Source: Clostridium lentum (GTDB lineage: Bacteria; Bacillota; Clostridia; Clostridiales; Clostridiaceae). From it: a stretch of DNA of 64,000 nt. Shown here one piece after another: positions 43,764 to 52,535 of this stretch (position 1 is the stretch's first letter; each line of letters starts with the position of its first letter). Below the pieces are notes generated by a model, which was not told where the DNA came from, searched no databases, and saw only the letters and a program-made list of their open reading frames with translations. A program made the translations under genes and the position numbers. Location: assembly GCF_014287815.1 (NCBI RefSeq), contig NZ_JACOOQ010000014.1, positions 16,820 to 80,819 of the forward strand, read 5' to 3'.

Positions 43764-44354
43764 ATGTTAGCTTTATTGGTTATTTTTTCTTATCTAATGG
43801 GTTCTATACCTACAGGATATATAATAGTTAAAAAGAAATTTAACAAGGATATTAGGAAATTTGGTAGCGGAAACATAGGCGCTACTAATGTTGGAAGAAT
43901 AGCAGGTAAAAAACTATCTAAAATCACAGCTATATGTGATATGCTTAAAGCAATAATACCTGTATTAGTAACATATTTATTCTTATATTTAGGACTTTTA
44001 AAAAGCAATAAAAGTATTGCTTTAGCTTTAGTAGCTATCTCAGCAATACTGGGACATAACTATACCTTATTTTTAAAATTCAAAGGTGGAAAAGGAGTTG
44101 CAACTTCTGCTGCTGCTTTTATGTTTATAGTACCAAAGGCCTTTATTGTAACAGCAATAGTATTCTTTGGACTAAAGTTATTTACAAAAGTAGTATCTAT
44201 CCGTTCACTAATTGCTGGTGTTACATTATTTTTTACAACCTTACTTTTTGGTTATGATAAGTATTTAGTGTATGCAACATTATTTGCATGTCTTTTAGTA
44301 TTTTGGAGACATAGAGCTAATATCAAAAGATTAATTGATGGTACTGAAAAATAG
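43764..44354 (+). CDS. plsY: Acyl-phosphate:glycerol-3-phosphate acyltransferase PlsY
   Basis: PlsY makes lysophosphatidic acid from acyl-phosphate and glycerol 3-phosphate, the first step of phospholipid synthesis. The membrane protein has GSIPTGYIIVKK, FGSGNIGATNVGR and GHNYTLFLKFKGGKGVATS, the three active-site loops, and about five helices. I start it at the ATG of MLALLV (residue 11 of the longest frame), because AAAAGGAGATA precedes it; 196 residues. It is divergent from the ugp-like operon, which may supply the same substrate. Confidence 0.94.
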   Translation: MLALLVIFSYLMGSIPTGYIIVKKKFNKDIRKFGSGNIGATNVGRIAGKKLSKITAICDMLKAIIPVLVTYLFLYLGLLKSNKSIALALVAISAILGHNYTLFLKFKGGKGVATSAAAFMFIVPKAFIVTAIVFFGLKLFTKVVSIRSLIAGVTLFFTTLLFGYDKYLVYATLFACLLVFWRHRANIKRLIDGTEK

Positions 44355-44375
44355 CTAGATAATCTAGCTATTTTT
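44347..44375 (+). terminator. Terminator of plsY
   Basis: AAAAATAGCTAGA (44347-44359) pairs with 44363-44375 over a 3-nt loop and ends in T5. The plsY stop codon (44352-44354) lies in the stem. Confidence 0.85.
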
Positions 44376-44422
44376 ATTTTTACATAGATTAATCTATCAT
44401 TTTAATCATTATTTACTGATTA

Positions 44423-45010
44423 TTATTCAAATGGACTTTCTTCAAATTCAATAAAATAACCTTTATGATAAGTACATACAGGACACGTATTAGGTGCTGA
44501 CTTTCCCTCATATATATATCCGCAGTTTGTACACATCCAAATTGTTTCTTCTTCTCTATTATATAAAGTATCTTTTTCAATCATATCAGCATATTTACCA
44601 AATCTTTCGCCATGCTTCTTTTCAATTTCTGCAATATTGTTAAAAATGTTGCTTATTGCTATAAAACCTTCTTCTTTTGCCACTTTTGCAAAGTTGGGAT
44701 AGACATCATCATATTCTTGAAATTCTCCATGTTCTGCAGCTCTTAAAAGCTTTGCTACATCATCATAATATGAAACCGGATATCCACCATCTATATTAAT
44801 ATTATCGCTGTTACAGCTCTTAAGTGCCCTATAAAACACTTCTGCATGAGCTTTCTCTTGATTAGCAGTATAAGTGAATAAATCCTTTATTATATACATT
44901 CCTTGCCTTTTTGCAGCTTCTCCAGCAATAGTATATCTATTTCTTGCTTGACTTTCACCTGCAAAAGCCCTCATTAAATTTATCTTTGTATTGCTATCCT
45001 TTAAATCCAT
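44423..45010 (-). CDS. rbr: Rubrerythrin
   Basis: Rubrerythrin reduces hydrogen peroxide in anaerobes using a di-iron site and a rubredoxin-like iron. The 195 residues hold the four-helix bundle with MRAFAGESQARNRY (Glu), ANQEKAHAEVFY, EFQEYDD, and EIEKKHGERF. The C-terminal CTNCGYIY and CPVC pairs bind the rubredoxin iron. The start follows AGGAGG. A 16-nt palindrome, TTATTA-N4-TAATAA (45070-45085), lies upstream and could be an operator; it does not match the PerR box closely. Confidence 0.97.
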   Translation of the reverse strand: MDLKDSNTKINLMRAFAGESQARNRYTIAGEAAKRQGMYIIKDLFTYTANQEKAHAEVFYRALKSCNSDNINIDGGYPVSYYDDVAKLLRAAEHGEFQEYDDVYPNFAKVAKEEGFIAISNIFNNIAEIEKKHGERFGKYADMIEKDTLYNREEETIWMCTNCGYIYEGKSAPNTCPVCTYHKGYFIEFEESPFE

Positions 45011-45092
45011 AATATTCCTCCTAAAATAAAATCTAAATATATTATTAGAAGATTTGCTAAGTTTTATTCTTATTATTTTTAATAAATATTAA

Positions 45093-45147
45093 AATATATA
45101 AAAAAGACAGAAAATCCTTTTTATATTTTCTGTCTTTTTTATATATT
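45093..45147 (-). terminator. Terminator of the fructose operon
   Basis: A 23-bp perfect inverted repeat (45093-45115 and 45125-45147) with a 9-nt loop, T6 in both directions. It begins at the fruA stop codon. Confidence 0.92.
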
Positions 45148-47086
45148 ATTTTACTTTTTCTTCAACTGTTTTTCTTAATATTCCAAGAAGTATAGCACCT
45201 ACTATTGTTCCTATTACCACTGATAATAAATACATAAATGGTTCTCCTATTACAGGTAATACAAATATACCACCATGAGGAGCTCTAAGTGTACAATTAA
45301 AGAACATAGATAATGCTCCCGCTGTTGCTGAACCAATTACTGCTGAAGGTATAACTCTTAATGGATCTGCTGCTGCAAACGGTATTGCACCTTCTGTAAT
45401 AAATGATAATCCCATTACAAAATTAGTTACCGCTGCCTCTCTATCTTTTTTAGTAAATTTATTTTTGAAAACTAATGATGCTACTGCAATTGCTAATGGT
45501 GGAACCATTCCTCCTGCCATAACTGCTGCCATAACTTCAAAGTTTCCTGATGCTAGTGACGCTGTACCAAAAACATATGCTGCTTTATTGAATGGTCCAC
45601 CCATATCTACAGCCATCATACCAGCTACAACCATACCTAACATAACTCTGCTTGTTCCACCCATTGAGTTTAATACATTTGTTATGCCAGTATTAATTGT
45701 TCCAAAGAATGGATTTACAAATAATAAAATTGCACCAACTAAACCAATTCCTAATAAAGGATATAATAGTGTAGGTTTTAATCCTTCTAAAGATTGTGGT
45801 AAGAAACTTAATACTTTCTTAATTCCAAGTACAAGATATCCTGCTAAGAACCCTGCAAATAAAGCACCTAAAAACCCACCACTAACAACAGATATATTAG
45901 CATCAAATGCACTTGCTATAGTAATACCTGAATTTGCTAATGCTCCACCAACAAAACCAGCTGCTAGCCCTGGTCTATCTGCAATACTCATTGCTATATA
46001 CCCTGCTAGAACAGGTAGCATAAAGTTAAATGCTGTCTCTCCTATTGTTTTAAGAACTGCTGCTAAAGGTGTATTTTTTCCAAAATTAGCTGGATTGATA
46101 TTATAATCATCAAATAAGAATGCTAAAGCTATTAAGATACCTCCTCCAATAACAAATGGAAGCATATGTGAAACACCATTCATTAAATGTTTATAAATTT
46201 GACGTCCAAAGCTTTCTTTTTCCGCTGAAGCTTCATCTTCATCGCCACCACCAGCATGATGATAAATAGGCGCATCTCCTTTAGCAGCCCTACTTATTAG
46301 CTCCTCTGCTTTATGAATTCCATCAGCAACTTTAGTTTGAATTACTTTTTTACCATCAAATCTAGCCATATCAACTTTTTTATCTGCTGCCACAATGATA
46401 GCTTCACAATTTTCAATATCTTCTTTTGTTAAAACATTTTTAGCTCCACCAGAACCATTAGTTTCAACTTTTATAGATATACCCATTTCTTCAGCTTTAC
46501 CATTTAAGCTTTCTGCTGCCATATATGTATGAGCAATACCAGTTGGACATGCTGTTACAGCTAATACTCTATAACCTGTTCTTACATCAGCATTAACTTC
46601 TGCTTCTCCCTCTTTCTCATCTGGGAATTTTTCTTTTTCTTTTTTATCAATAAGATTTAAAAACTCTTTTTTATCCTTTGCATTAATTAATGACTTTCTA
46701 AACTCTTCATCCATTAATATAGTTGAAAGCCTTGCTAATACCTCTAAGTGAACTTCATTTTCACCTTCTGGTGCTGCTATCATAAAAAATAAATGTGAAG
46801 GCATTCCATCAAGTGCATCATAATCAACACCTTCTTTGCTCACTGCTGCTGCCAGTGAAGCATTCTTTACAGCTTTAGTCTTACCATGAGGTATAGCAAT
46901 ACCATCACCAATTCCTGTAGTACTTAAATCTTCTCTAGCTAATATAGCCTCTTTATATCCATCTTTATCATTTAAGTTTCCTGTCTTATCCATTAATTCC
47001 ACGAGCATATCAATAGCTTCTGCTTTATTTTTAGGAGCAAAGTTTAAATCTATTCCTTGCTCATGCAATAAATCAACGATTCTCAT
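45146..47086 (-). CDS. fruA: Fructose PTS enzyme IIABC (FruA)
   Basis: It imports fructose and phosphorylates it to fructose 1-phosphate. Domains run IIA (about 1-150, with GDGIAIPHGKTK holding the phospho-His), IIB (about 170-270, with VTACPTGIAHTYMAA carrying the phospho-Cys), and IIC (about 295-646, with about nine helices). This A-B-C order is usual for Firmicute FruA. I start it at the second ATG (MRIVDLL), since AAGGAG lies 8 nt before it but only 2 nt before the first ATG. It follows fruK by 15 nt. Confidence 0.96.
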   Translation of the reverse strand: MRIVDLLHEQGIDLNFAPKNKAEAIDMLVELMDKTGNLNDKDGYKEAILAREDLSTTGIGDGIAIPHGKTKAVKNASLAAAVSKEGVDYDALDGMPSHLFFMIAAPEGENEVHLEVLARLSTILMDEEFRKSLINAKDKKEFLNLIDKKEKEKFPDEKEGEAEVNADVRTGYRVLAVTACPTGIAHTYMAAESLNGKAEEMGISIKVETNGSGGAKNVLTKEDIENCEAIIVAADKKVDMARFDGKKVIQTKVADGIHKAEELISRAAKGDAPIYHHAGGGDEDEASAEKESFGRQIYKHLMNGVSHMLPFVIGGGILIALAFLFDDYNINPANFGKNTPLAAVLKTIGETAFNFMLPVLAGYIAMSIADRPGLAAGFVGGALANSGITIASAFDANISVVSGGFLGALFAGFLAGYLVLGIKKVLSFLPQSLEGLKPTLLYPLLGIGLVGAILLFVNPFFGTINTGITNVLNSMGGTSRVMLGMVVAGMMAVDMGGPFNKAAYVFGTASLASGNFEVMAAVMAGGMVPPLAIAVASLVFKNKFTKKDREAAVTNFVMGLSFITEGAIPFAAADPLRVIPSAVIGSATAGALSMFFNCTLRAPHGGIFVLPVIGEPFMYLLSVVIGTIVGAILLGILRKTVEEKVK

Positions 47087-47100
47087 TTTCATATCTCCTT

Positions 47101-48003
47101 CTATAATTGTTTTAACAATTCTTCAACTTTATCTCTTGTTGCTAAACCTTCAGAAAATGCCGAAGCACTACCTGTAGCTACTCCTATTTTGAAAGCTTCC
47201 TTAATATTTTTATTTTCAGCTATACCAGCTAAAAATCCACCAACCATTGAGTCACCAGCTCCAACTGAATTAACTAGCGTTCCTTTCGGTGTATCACTGA
47301 TAGTTATTTCACCATTTTCTTCAATTAATATTGCTCCATCACCAGCCATAGATATAATTACATTTCTTGCACCAATTTCTTGTAACTTTTTAGCATATGT
47401 TATTATTTCATCTTTACTATTTAGCTTTACATTGAACATTTCTCCAAGTTCATGATGATTAGGCTTAATTAAAAACGGCTTATATTTTAATACATTAAGT
47501 AGTAAATCTTTTGTTGCATCTACCACAAAATTTATTTCTTTATCTTTAAAGTCCTTCATGATAGTTTCATATATATCATCAGGAAGAGTATTTGGTATAC
47601 TTCCAGCAAGAACAACAAAGTCTCCCGCTTTAAGAGCTTCAAGCTTTTCGTATAGCTTTTCTATATCATTTTTAGAAATATCTGGCCCCATACCATTAAT
47701 TTCACTTTCTTCTTTGCTCTTTAATTTAACATTTATTCTTGACATTCCCTTTTCTAATCTTATGAATTCATTATCCACTCCATGATTTGCTACAAGCTTT
47801 TCAATTTCTTCTCCAGTAAATCCAGCAGTAAATCCTAACGCTCTGTTTTTAACTCCCAGGTTCTTTAATACAATTGATACATTTATACCTTTTCCACCTG
47901 GATAAATATCCTCCTTAGAAGTTCTATTTACATGCCCTACCTTAAAATCGTCAACTTTTACTATATAATCTAATGAAGGGTTTAATGTAATGGTATTAAT
48001 CAT
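47101..48003 (-). CDS. fruK: 1-phosphofructokinase
   Basis: FruK phosphorylates fructose 1-phosphate to the 1,6-bisphosphate. The PfkB-type protein has INTITLNPSLDYIV near the start, YPGGKGINVS (substrate loop), LAGSIPNTL and, near the end, SVGAGDSMVGGFLAG with the catalytic Asp. I choose the ATG at 48003 (MINTITL); AGGAGTG precedes it, whereas the longer frame opens at an upstream in-frame start without a site. Length is 300. It is the first gene of the fruK-fruA operon, behind the repeat-bearing promoter at 48086-48157. Confidence 0.95.
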   Translation of the reverse strand: MINTITLNPSLDYIVKVDDFKVGHVNRTSKEDIYPGGKGINVSIVLKNLGVKNRALGFTAGFTGEEIEKLVANHGVDNEFIRLEKGMSRINVKLKSKEESEINGMGPDISKNDIEKLYEKLEALKAGDFVVLAGSIPNTLPDDIYETIMKDFKDKEINFVVDATKDLLLNVLKYKPFLIKPNHHELGEMFNVKLNSKDEIITYAKKLQEIGARNVIISMAGDGAILIEENGEITISDTPKGTLVNSVGAGDSMVGGFLAGIAENKNIKEAFKIGVATGSASAFSEGLATRDKVEELLKQL

Positions 48004-48085
48004 TTTATTCACTCCTATTACCAACATTTGTTTAATCCTTTACATAGCTTCCAAAAAAACTTCTGTTAAGGTTTTATTTAATTAA

Positions 48086-48157
48086 ATAATATGATACTTT
48101 ACTTTCACTGTCAATACATTTCTTTCATTTTCTTTCACTTCATTTCACTTTCTTTCA
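48086..48157 (-). promoter_or_regulatory. fru operon promoter with 10-bp phased TGAAAGAAA repeats
   Basis: TTGACA (48109-48114), 17-nt spacer, TATTAT (48086-48091). Immediately upstream are four direct repeats of TGAAAGAAA, with plus-strand starts at 48119, 48129, 48139 and 48149; the third copy reads TGAAATGAA. A fifth, TGAAAGTAA, lies in the spacer at 48099-48107. All are on one 10-bp grid, so all face the same side of the helix. The likely binder is a DeoR-type FruR. Confidence 0.75.
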
Positions 48158-48273
48158 TAAAAATTCATTATAGCTTACTTAGTTTAATTTATTTTTAGTA
48201 TGTACTTTTTTTTAATTGATTATTAATTTTCCTTAATCTAAAATTAAATAAATTGATGGAGATGATTTTATTT

Positions 48274-48543
48274 ATGAAAATTCTTTTATTATATATATTA
48301 TTTATAAATATCCTTTCATTTGCCTTAATGTTTATTGATAAAATAAAGGCTATTAGAAGGAAATGGCGTATTACAGAAAAAACTCTACTATCTGTATCAT
48401 TTATTGGTGGATCTTTAGGTTCATATTTAGCAATGATATTTTTTAGACACAAAACTAATCATTTTAAATTTAAGTATGGATTACCATTAATGCTTATTTT
48501 ACATTGTATTTTATTTTTTATATTAAATAATAAGATAGTATAA
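48274..48543 (+). CDS. DUF1294 small membrane protein
   Basis: The 89-residue protein has an N-terminal membrane helix (ILLLYILFINILSFALMF) followed by the family core: DKIKAIRRKWRITEKTLL, a Gly-rich second helix LSVSFIGGSLGSYLAMIFF, RHKTNHFKFKYGLP and a closing helix. DUF1294 proteins have no known role. I start it at the ATG at 48274, with TGGAGATGA upstream; earlier in-frame ATGs lie inside that site. It is divergent from fruK and convergent with the YjeM-like gene. Confidence 0.8.
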   Translation: MKILLLYILFINILSFALMFIDKIKAIRRKWRITEKTLLSVSFIGGSLGSYLAMIFFRHKTNHFKFKYGLPLMLILHCILFFILNNKIV

Positions 48544-48569
48544 ATCATCGCAATTTATACTATCTTATT
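48529..48569. terminator. Bidirectional terminator
   Basis: AATAAGATAGTATAAAT (48529-48545) pairs with 48553-48569 over a 7-nt loop. It lies between the DUF1294 gene and the convergent transporter gene, and includes the DUF1294 stop codon. Confidence 0.85.
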
Positions 48570-48579
48570 GTATTTTAAT

Positions 48580-50085
48580 CTATAACTTGTTTTTCTTCAT
48601 TTTATTTTCATAAACATTAAATAAACTTAAGGCAACAACGCTAAATATAACTGGTCCAGCTATTTGTGCTATTGTATCAACATATTTACTTGCTTCTATG
48701 GCTGGTTGAATTATTGTAAATACATTAGCGAAACCAACAGTTATGATTACTATCACTGCACAGATAGTTGCAAAACTTTTACTCTTAAATATTATAAAAG
48801 GCTTATCTATATTATCATTTTTCTTAAATGCTATAAATGCTATAGCTAAGAAAATAGTTGGTATTGTCATTGCAACGTTACTCATTAAAATTAATAAATC
48901 AAGGAATGCCGCTGCAGTATCACCACCAAATGATGCTACTACTATTATAGCAACTACTATTAAACATTGTATCCATAAAGCCTTAACTGGCATATTGTTT
49001 TTATTAACTTTAGTCCAGCTTTCAGGCCATATTTCCTTTGGTGTTCCTTCTATTAATTGCTTTAATGGCGAATATATTAATGTAAAGAATGCACCTATTA
49101 AAGCAAGGAACATGGCAAGACCTATATATCTTGCAAACCAAGTACCCATTATTGCAGCACCTTTAGGTGAAAGTCCAAATACATTTCCAAGTTGAACTCC
49201 AAGATTCTTGATTACTACATATGAAACGTTAGCTCTACTTACTTCTGGTGAACTTAATATTTCTTGCCAATTTGTAAATAGACCTATCATAAGTATTCCT
49301 AATGAATATCCTATAGCTATTACTATAGCTGAAATCTTAATTCCTGTCGGGAATGTCTTTTCTGAATTCTCAGTTTGATCAACTAATCCACCAACAGCTT
49401 CTAACCCACCATATGCAAATATTGCATATACTAAGAATGAGAATATTGCTAATATAGATGTATATGATGGATTTGGGGAATTAAAGAAGGCTGAAAAGCT
49501 TATTGGTTCAGCAGCTTTAAATCCATTTCCTCCAAATACTATTAATGCACCTACTAAAAGAACTATGTTTGCACTTGTAACGAAAAATCCTCCAACAGAA
49601 GCAATTTTTGAAATGCTTTTCAAACCTTTTGTTGATAAATATGTAATTACTACTATTAACACTACACCTAGAATAGCTAATGTCTTAGGTGCATTTAAGC
49701 CAAATAATGACCACGTTGATGTAACATCTGATCCAAAAATTAAATTAGAAAGTGGAACCCAAATTGATGAAGATACACTTACCATCCATACTATGTATGA
49801 AGCAAACCACATGAACGTTCCAACGAAAGCAAATTTTGCTCCCACTGCTCTCTCCATCCAAGCATATATACCTTTTTCTTCTTTAAATGCTGCACCATAT
49901 TCAGCCATCATGAATGCATATGGAATGAAAAATGCAATTGCACCAAATAAATACCATAGAATAGCAGAGTATCCCATTAAGTAAAACGCTCTTGGAATAT
50001 TGTTAAATCCAAAAACTGATGTGAAAATCATTAAAATAAGCGCAACTAATGTTAATTTACTCATTTGTTTATTTTCTTTTCCCAT
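48580..50085 (-). CDS. APC-family amino acid transporter, YjeM-like
   Basis: The 501-residue carrier has about twelve helices. It opens KLTLVALILMIFTSVFGFNN with the usual first-helix pattern and contains GGLEAVGGLVDQTEN in the sixth helix region. The long first half, MMAEYGAAFKEEKGIYAWME, and the length are like YjeM, a relative of the glutamate/GABA antiporter GadC. The substrate is not known. The ATG follows AAAAGGAGA. It forms a single-gene unit. Confidence 0.83.
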   Translation of the reverse strand: MGKENKQMSKLTLVALILMIFTSVFGFNNIPRAFYLMGYSAILWYLFGAIAFFIPYAFMMAEYGAAFKEEKGIYAWMERAVGAKFAFVGTFMWFASYIVWMVSVSSSIWVPLSNLIFGSDVTSTWSLFGLNAPKTLAILGVVLIVVITYLSTKGLKSISKIASVGGFFVTSANIVLLVGALIVFGGNGFKAAEPISFSAFFNSPNPSYTSILAIFSFLVYAIFAYGGLEAVGGLVDQTENSEKTFPTGIKISAIVIAIGYSLGILMIGLFTNWQEILSSPEVSRANVSYVVIKNLGVQLGNVFGLSPKGAAIMGTWFARYIGLAMFLALIGAFFTLIYSPLKQLIEGTPKEIWPESWTKVNKNNMPVKALWIQCLIVVAIIVVASFGGDTAAAFLDLLILMSNVAMTIPTIFLAIAFIAFKKNDNIDKPFIIFKSKSFATICAVIVIITVGFANVFTIIQPAIEASKYVDTIAQIAGPVIFSVVALSLFNVYENKMKKNKL

Positions 50086-50534
50086 AATTATCTCCTTTTC
50101 AAGAATATTTTAACAATCTTATCATTAGTGATAAAATCACACTCATCTATAATAACAAATATCTTTATTATAATCTATATTATTATTTTCATTTTTCCCT
50201 AAGTTATTATTTTTTTTCCTATATACTATCATTTTTTTCACTGTATATTTAATTATTATTTGTTTTTAAAACATTTTTATAATATCATAATATTTTTTAG
50301 ATTAAAAAAATAACAGTGTTTAAATCTGTTTTTTCTATGAAGATAAGATGAACTTTCACTATTTATTATAACAAACTCACATTTTTAGTATAAAATACTT
50401 ATAATATACAACTAGATTAAATTAAATTGGAGATTTTACATATGAATAATTTTAACTTAAACCAAAAACGTCAACAAATGTAAACTAAAAATAAACAAAA
50501 AAACATTAATTTTTCTTAATGATAATTACATATA
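50086..50534. other. Gene-poor AT-rich region with a palindrome and a 13-codon ORF
   Basis: A palindrome, GTGAT-AAA-ATCAC, at 50128-50140 lies upstream of the YjeM-like gene and could be its operator. On the plus strand TTGGAG precedes an ATG at 50442 that opens only 13 codons (MNNFNLNQKRQQM, stop at 50481-50483); 11 sense codons follow the stop in the same frame. A TATAAT lies near 50399. Nothing else in the region looks like a gene. Confidence 0.35.
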
Positions 50535-50568
50535 AAAAAAGCTATATCAACTTTGATACAGCTTTTTT
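50535..50568 (-). terminator. Terminator of htpG
   Basis: AAAAAAGCTATATCAA (50535-50550) with 50553-50568; in minus-strand RNA the single mismatch becomes a G-U pair, so it favours the htpG direction. T6 follows. Confidence 0.8.
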
Positions 50569-50575
50569 CATATTC

Positions 50576-52417
50576 TTAATCTATCTTCATATTATTTGCA
50601 ATAAGCTTGTTACTTCTTTTAATAAATTCAGAAATTTCTTCTGGGCTTAATCCCCCACTAGAAATCCTAGCTAAATCAAATATCTCATGGCAAATAAGAT
50701 TTTTATTATCTTCATTTTCCATGGTTAATATATTTTTTATAATCTTGTTATTTCTATTTATAACTAAAGTTTTTTCTTCCTTAAACATGGCTGCCATATC
50801 CATGTTTCCATACATTCTGCTCATTTCAATCATTCTTCTTGATTGTTCTGAAACTGTAATAAGTGCTGTAATTTCTTCGTTCTTTAAAGATTCAACCTTA
50901 ACTTCTTCTATTTTATCTTTTAATATTTCCTTAAATAATTCTTTAATTTTCTCATCATTATCATCACTATCTTCTGTATTTTTTAAGATATCACTTATAT
51001 CAGAATCAATTCTTAAAAATGAAAGGTTTGGATTTTCTCTTTCTAATAGAGTTATAAAGTGGTTATCTATACTACAATTTAGAATAACTGCATTTAGATT
51101 ATTTTCTTTAAATATATTTATATATTGACTTTGCTCATTTTCATTATTTACATAGTAAATCTTATTTTCATGAGTTTCTTTACATTGCTCCATATATTCT
51201 TTTAAAGTTAAATACTTACCATTTAAATCTTTAAATATAAGTATTTCCTTTATTTTTTCATAAAAGCTTTCATCTCTTAGACAGCCATACTTAATAAATA
51301 TCTGTATATCATCCCAAAAGCTTTCATAATTTTCTCTTTGATTAGTAAATACATTTACCAGCTTATCTGAAACCTTCTTAACAATATGTTTAGAAATCTT
51401 AATTACATTTTTATCTTGTTGTAAAAAGCTTCTTGACACATTTAAAGGTAAGTCTGGACAATCTATTACTCCCTTTAGCAATAGTAAAAACTCCGGAATT
51501 ACTTCTTTTATATTATCTGCTACATAAACTTGATTGTTATATAACTTTACTTCACCTTCAGTAACTTCTAGCTCATGTTTTAATTTAGGGAAGTATAATA
51601 TACCTTTTAAATTAAATGGATAATCTACGTTAAGATGGATCCAAAACAACGGATCATTATAATCCTTAAATTCCTTCTTATAAAACTCCTTATATTCTTC
51701 ATCGCTGCAATCCTTTGGCATTTTAGTCCAAAGTGGCTTTATTTCATTTATAGGAGTCTCTTTTTCCTCATCTTTCTTTTCTGCACATTCATCTTCAAAG
51801 AATATTTCCACTGGCATAAAAGAACAATATTTTTCTATTACAGATCTTACCTTATAATTATCTAAAAATTCACTACTTTCCTCATTTATATATAAGGTAA
51901 TAGTAGTTCCCCTACTTTTCTGCTCATTTGAATCACCTATTTCGTACTCTGTTCCACCATCACAAATCCATTTAACAGCTTTTGCTCCTTCTTTATATGA
52001 TAAAGTATCAATTTGCACCTTATCTGATACCATAAAAGCTGAATAAAATCCTAAACCAAAGTGTCCAATTATTTGTTTTCCTTCATCTTCACTTTCTTTA
52101 TACTGCTTAACAAAATCCTCTGCCCCAGAAAATGCTACTTGTGTTATATATTTTTCTATTTCTTCTGCTGTCATTCCTATTCCATTGTCGCTAAAAGACA
52201 GAATTTTCTTATCTTTATTAACCTTTACTACTATTTTATAAGCATTATCTTCTTCAACTTTAGCTTCACCTAATGATGTTAGTCTTTTAAGCTTATGAAC
52301 TGCATCACACCCATTACTAATCAATTCTCTCACAAATATATCCTTATCTGAATATAGCCATTTTTTAATTATTGGAAAAATATTTTCTGTATGTATTGAT
52401 ATATTGCCTTTTTCCAC
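50576..52417 (-). CDS. htpG: Molecular chaperone HtpG (Hsp90)
   Basis: HtpG is the bacterial Hsp90. The 613 residues show the GHKL ATPase: FVRELISNGCDAVHKL (ELISN with NGCDA where most have NASDA), SDNGIGMTAEEI, GHFGLGFYSAFMV and GTTITLYI. The middle domain follows, with DCPDLPLNVSRSFLQQ (the Arg that meets ATP) and a helical dimer domain. The start codon is GTG, with AGGAGGT 9 nt upstream. A good promoter precedes it. No CIRCE element is seen, so it is outside the HrcA regulon by this evidence. Confidence 0.96.
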   Translation of the reverse strand: MEKGNISIHTENIFPIIKKWLYSDKDIFVRELISNGCDAVHKLKRLTSLGEAKVEEDNAYKIVVKVNKDKKILSFSDNGIGMTAEEIEKYITQVAFSGAEDFVKQYKESEDEGKQIIGHFGLGFYSAFMVSDKVQIDTLSYKEGAKAVKWICDGGTEYEIGDSNEQKSRGTTITLYINEESSEFLDNYKVRSVIEKYCSFMPVEIFFEDECAEKKDEEKETPINEIKPLWTKMPKDCSDEEYKEFYKKEFKDYNDPLFWIHLNVDYPFNLKGILYFPKLKHELEVTEGEVKLYNNQVYVADNIKEVIPEFLLLLKGVIDCPDLPLNVSRSFLQQDKNVIKISKHIVKKVSDKLVNVFTNQRENYESFWDDIQIFIKYGCLRDESFYEKIKEILIFKDLNGKYLTLKEYMEQCKETHENKIYYVNNENEQSQYINIFKENNLNAVILNCSIDNHFITLLERENPNLSFLRIDSDISDILKNTEDSDDNDEKIKELFKEILKDKIEEVKVESLKNEEITALITVSEQSRRMIEMSRMYGNMDMAAMFKEEKTLVINRNNKIIKNILTMENEDNKNLICHEIFDLARISSGGLSPEEISEFIKRSNKLIANNMKID

Positions 52418-52450
52418 GATAATATTACCTCCTATTCCTTTTATTGTATA

Positions 52451-52479
52451 ATTTTAGTTTATATGCTTTTTTAAGTCAA
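52451..52479 (-). promoter_or_regulatory. Sigma-A-type promoter of htpG
   Basis: TTGACT (52474-52479), 17-nt spacer, TAAAAT (52451-52456), about 35 nt upstream of the GTG start. Confidence 0.65.
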
Positions 52480-52535
52480 TTAGTTTCTTTTAATTTTTTA
52501 TATATTTTTTGTTAAATTTCTTCAGAAAATATGTG

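Noticed and set aside
45070..45085. TTATTA-N4-TAATAA as a PerR box for rubrerythrin
   Set aside because: The PerR consensus has 7-bp arms and a single central base; this palindrome has a different form and arises easily in AT-rich DNA.
45465..46106. 213-codon plus-strand frame antisense to fruA
   Set aside because: It is antisense to the IIC domain, with a composition typical of reversed membrane-protein codons and no ribosome site.
48119..48157. Short tandem repeats as a CRISPR-like array or microsatellite
   Set aside because: The units are 9-10 bp without spacers and are placed exactly at a promoter, so an operator array explains them better.
50442..50483. 13-codon ORF as a real gene
   Set aside because: It has a moderate ribosome site but is too short, and the second half is cut by a stop; there is no independent support.
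52166..52400. NGCDA in HtpG in place of NASDA as a defective ATPase
   Set aside because: The key Glu, Asn and Asp are kept and the change is, to my knowledge, common in clostridial HtpG, so the enzyme should be active.
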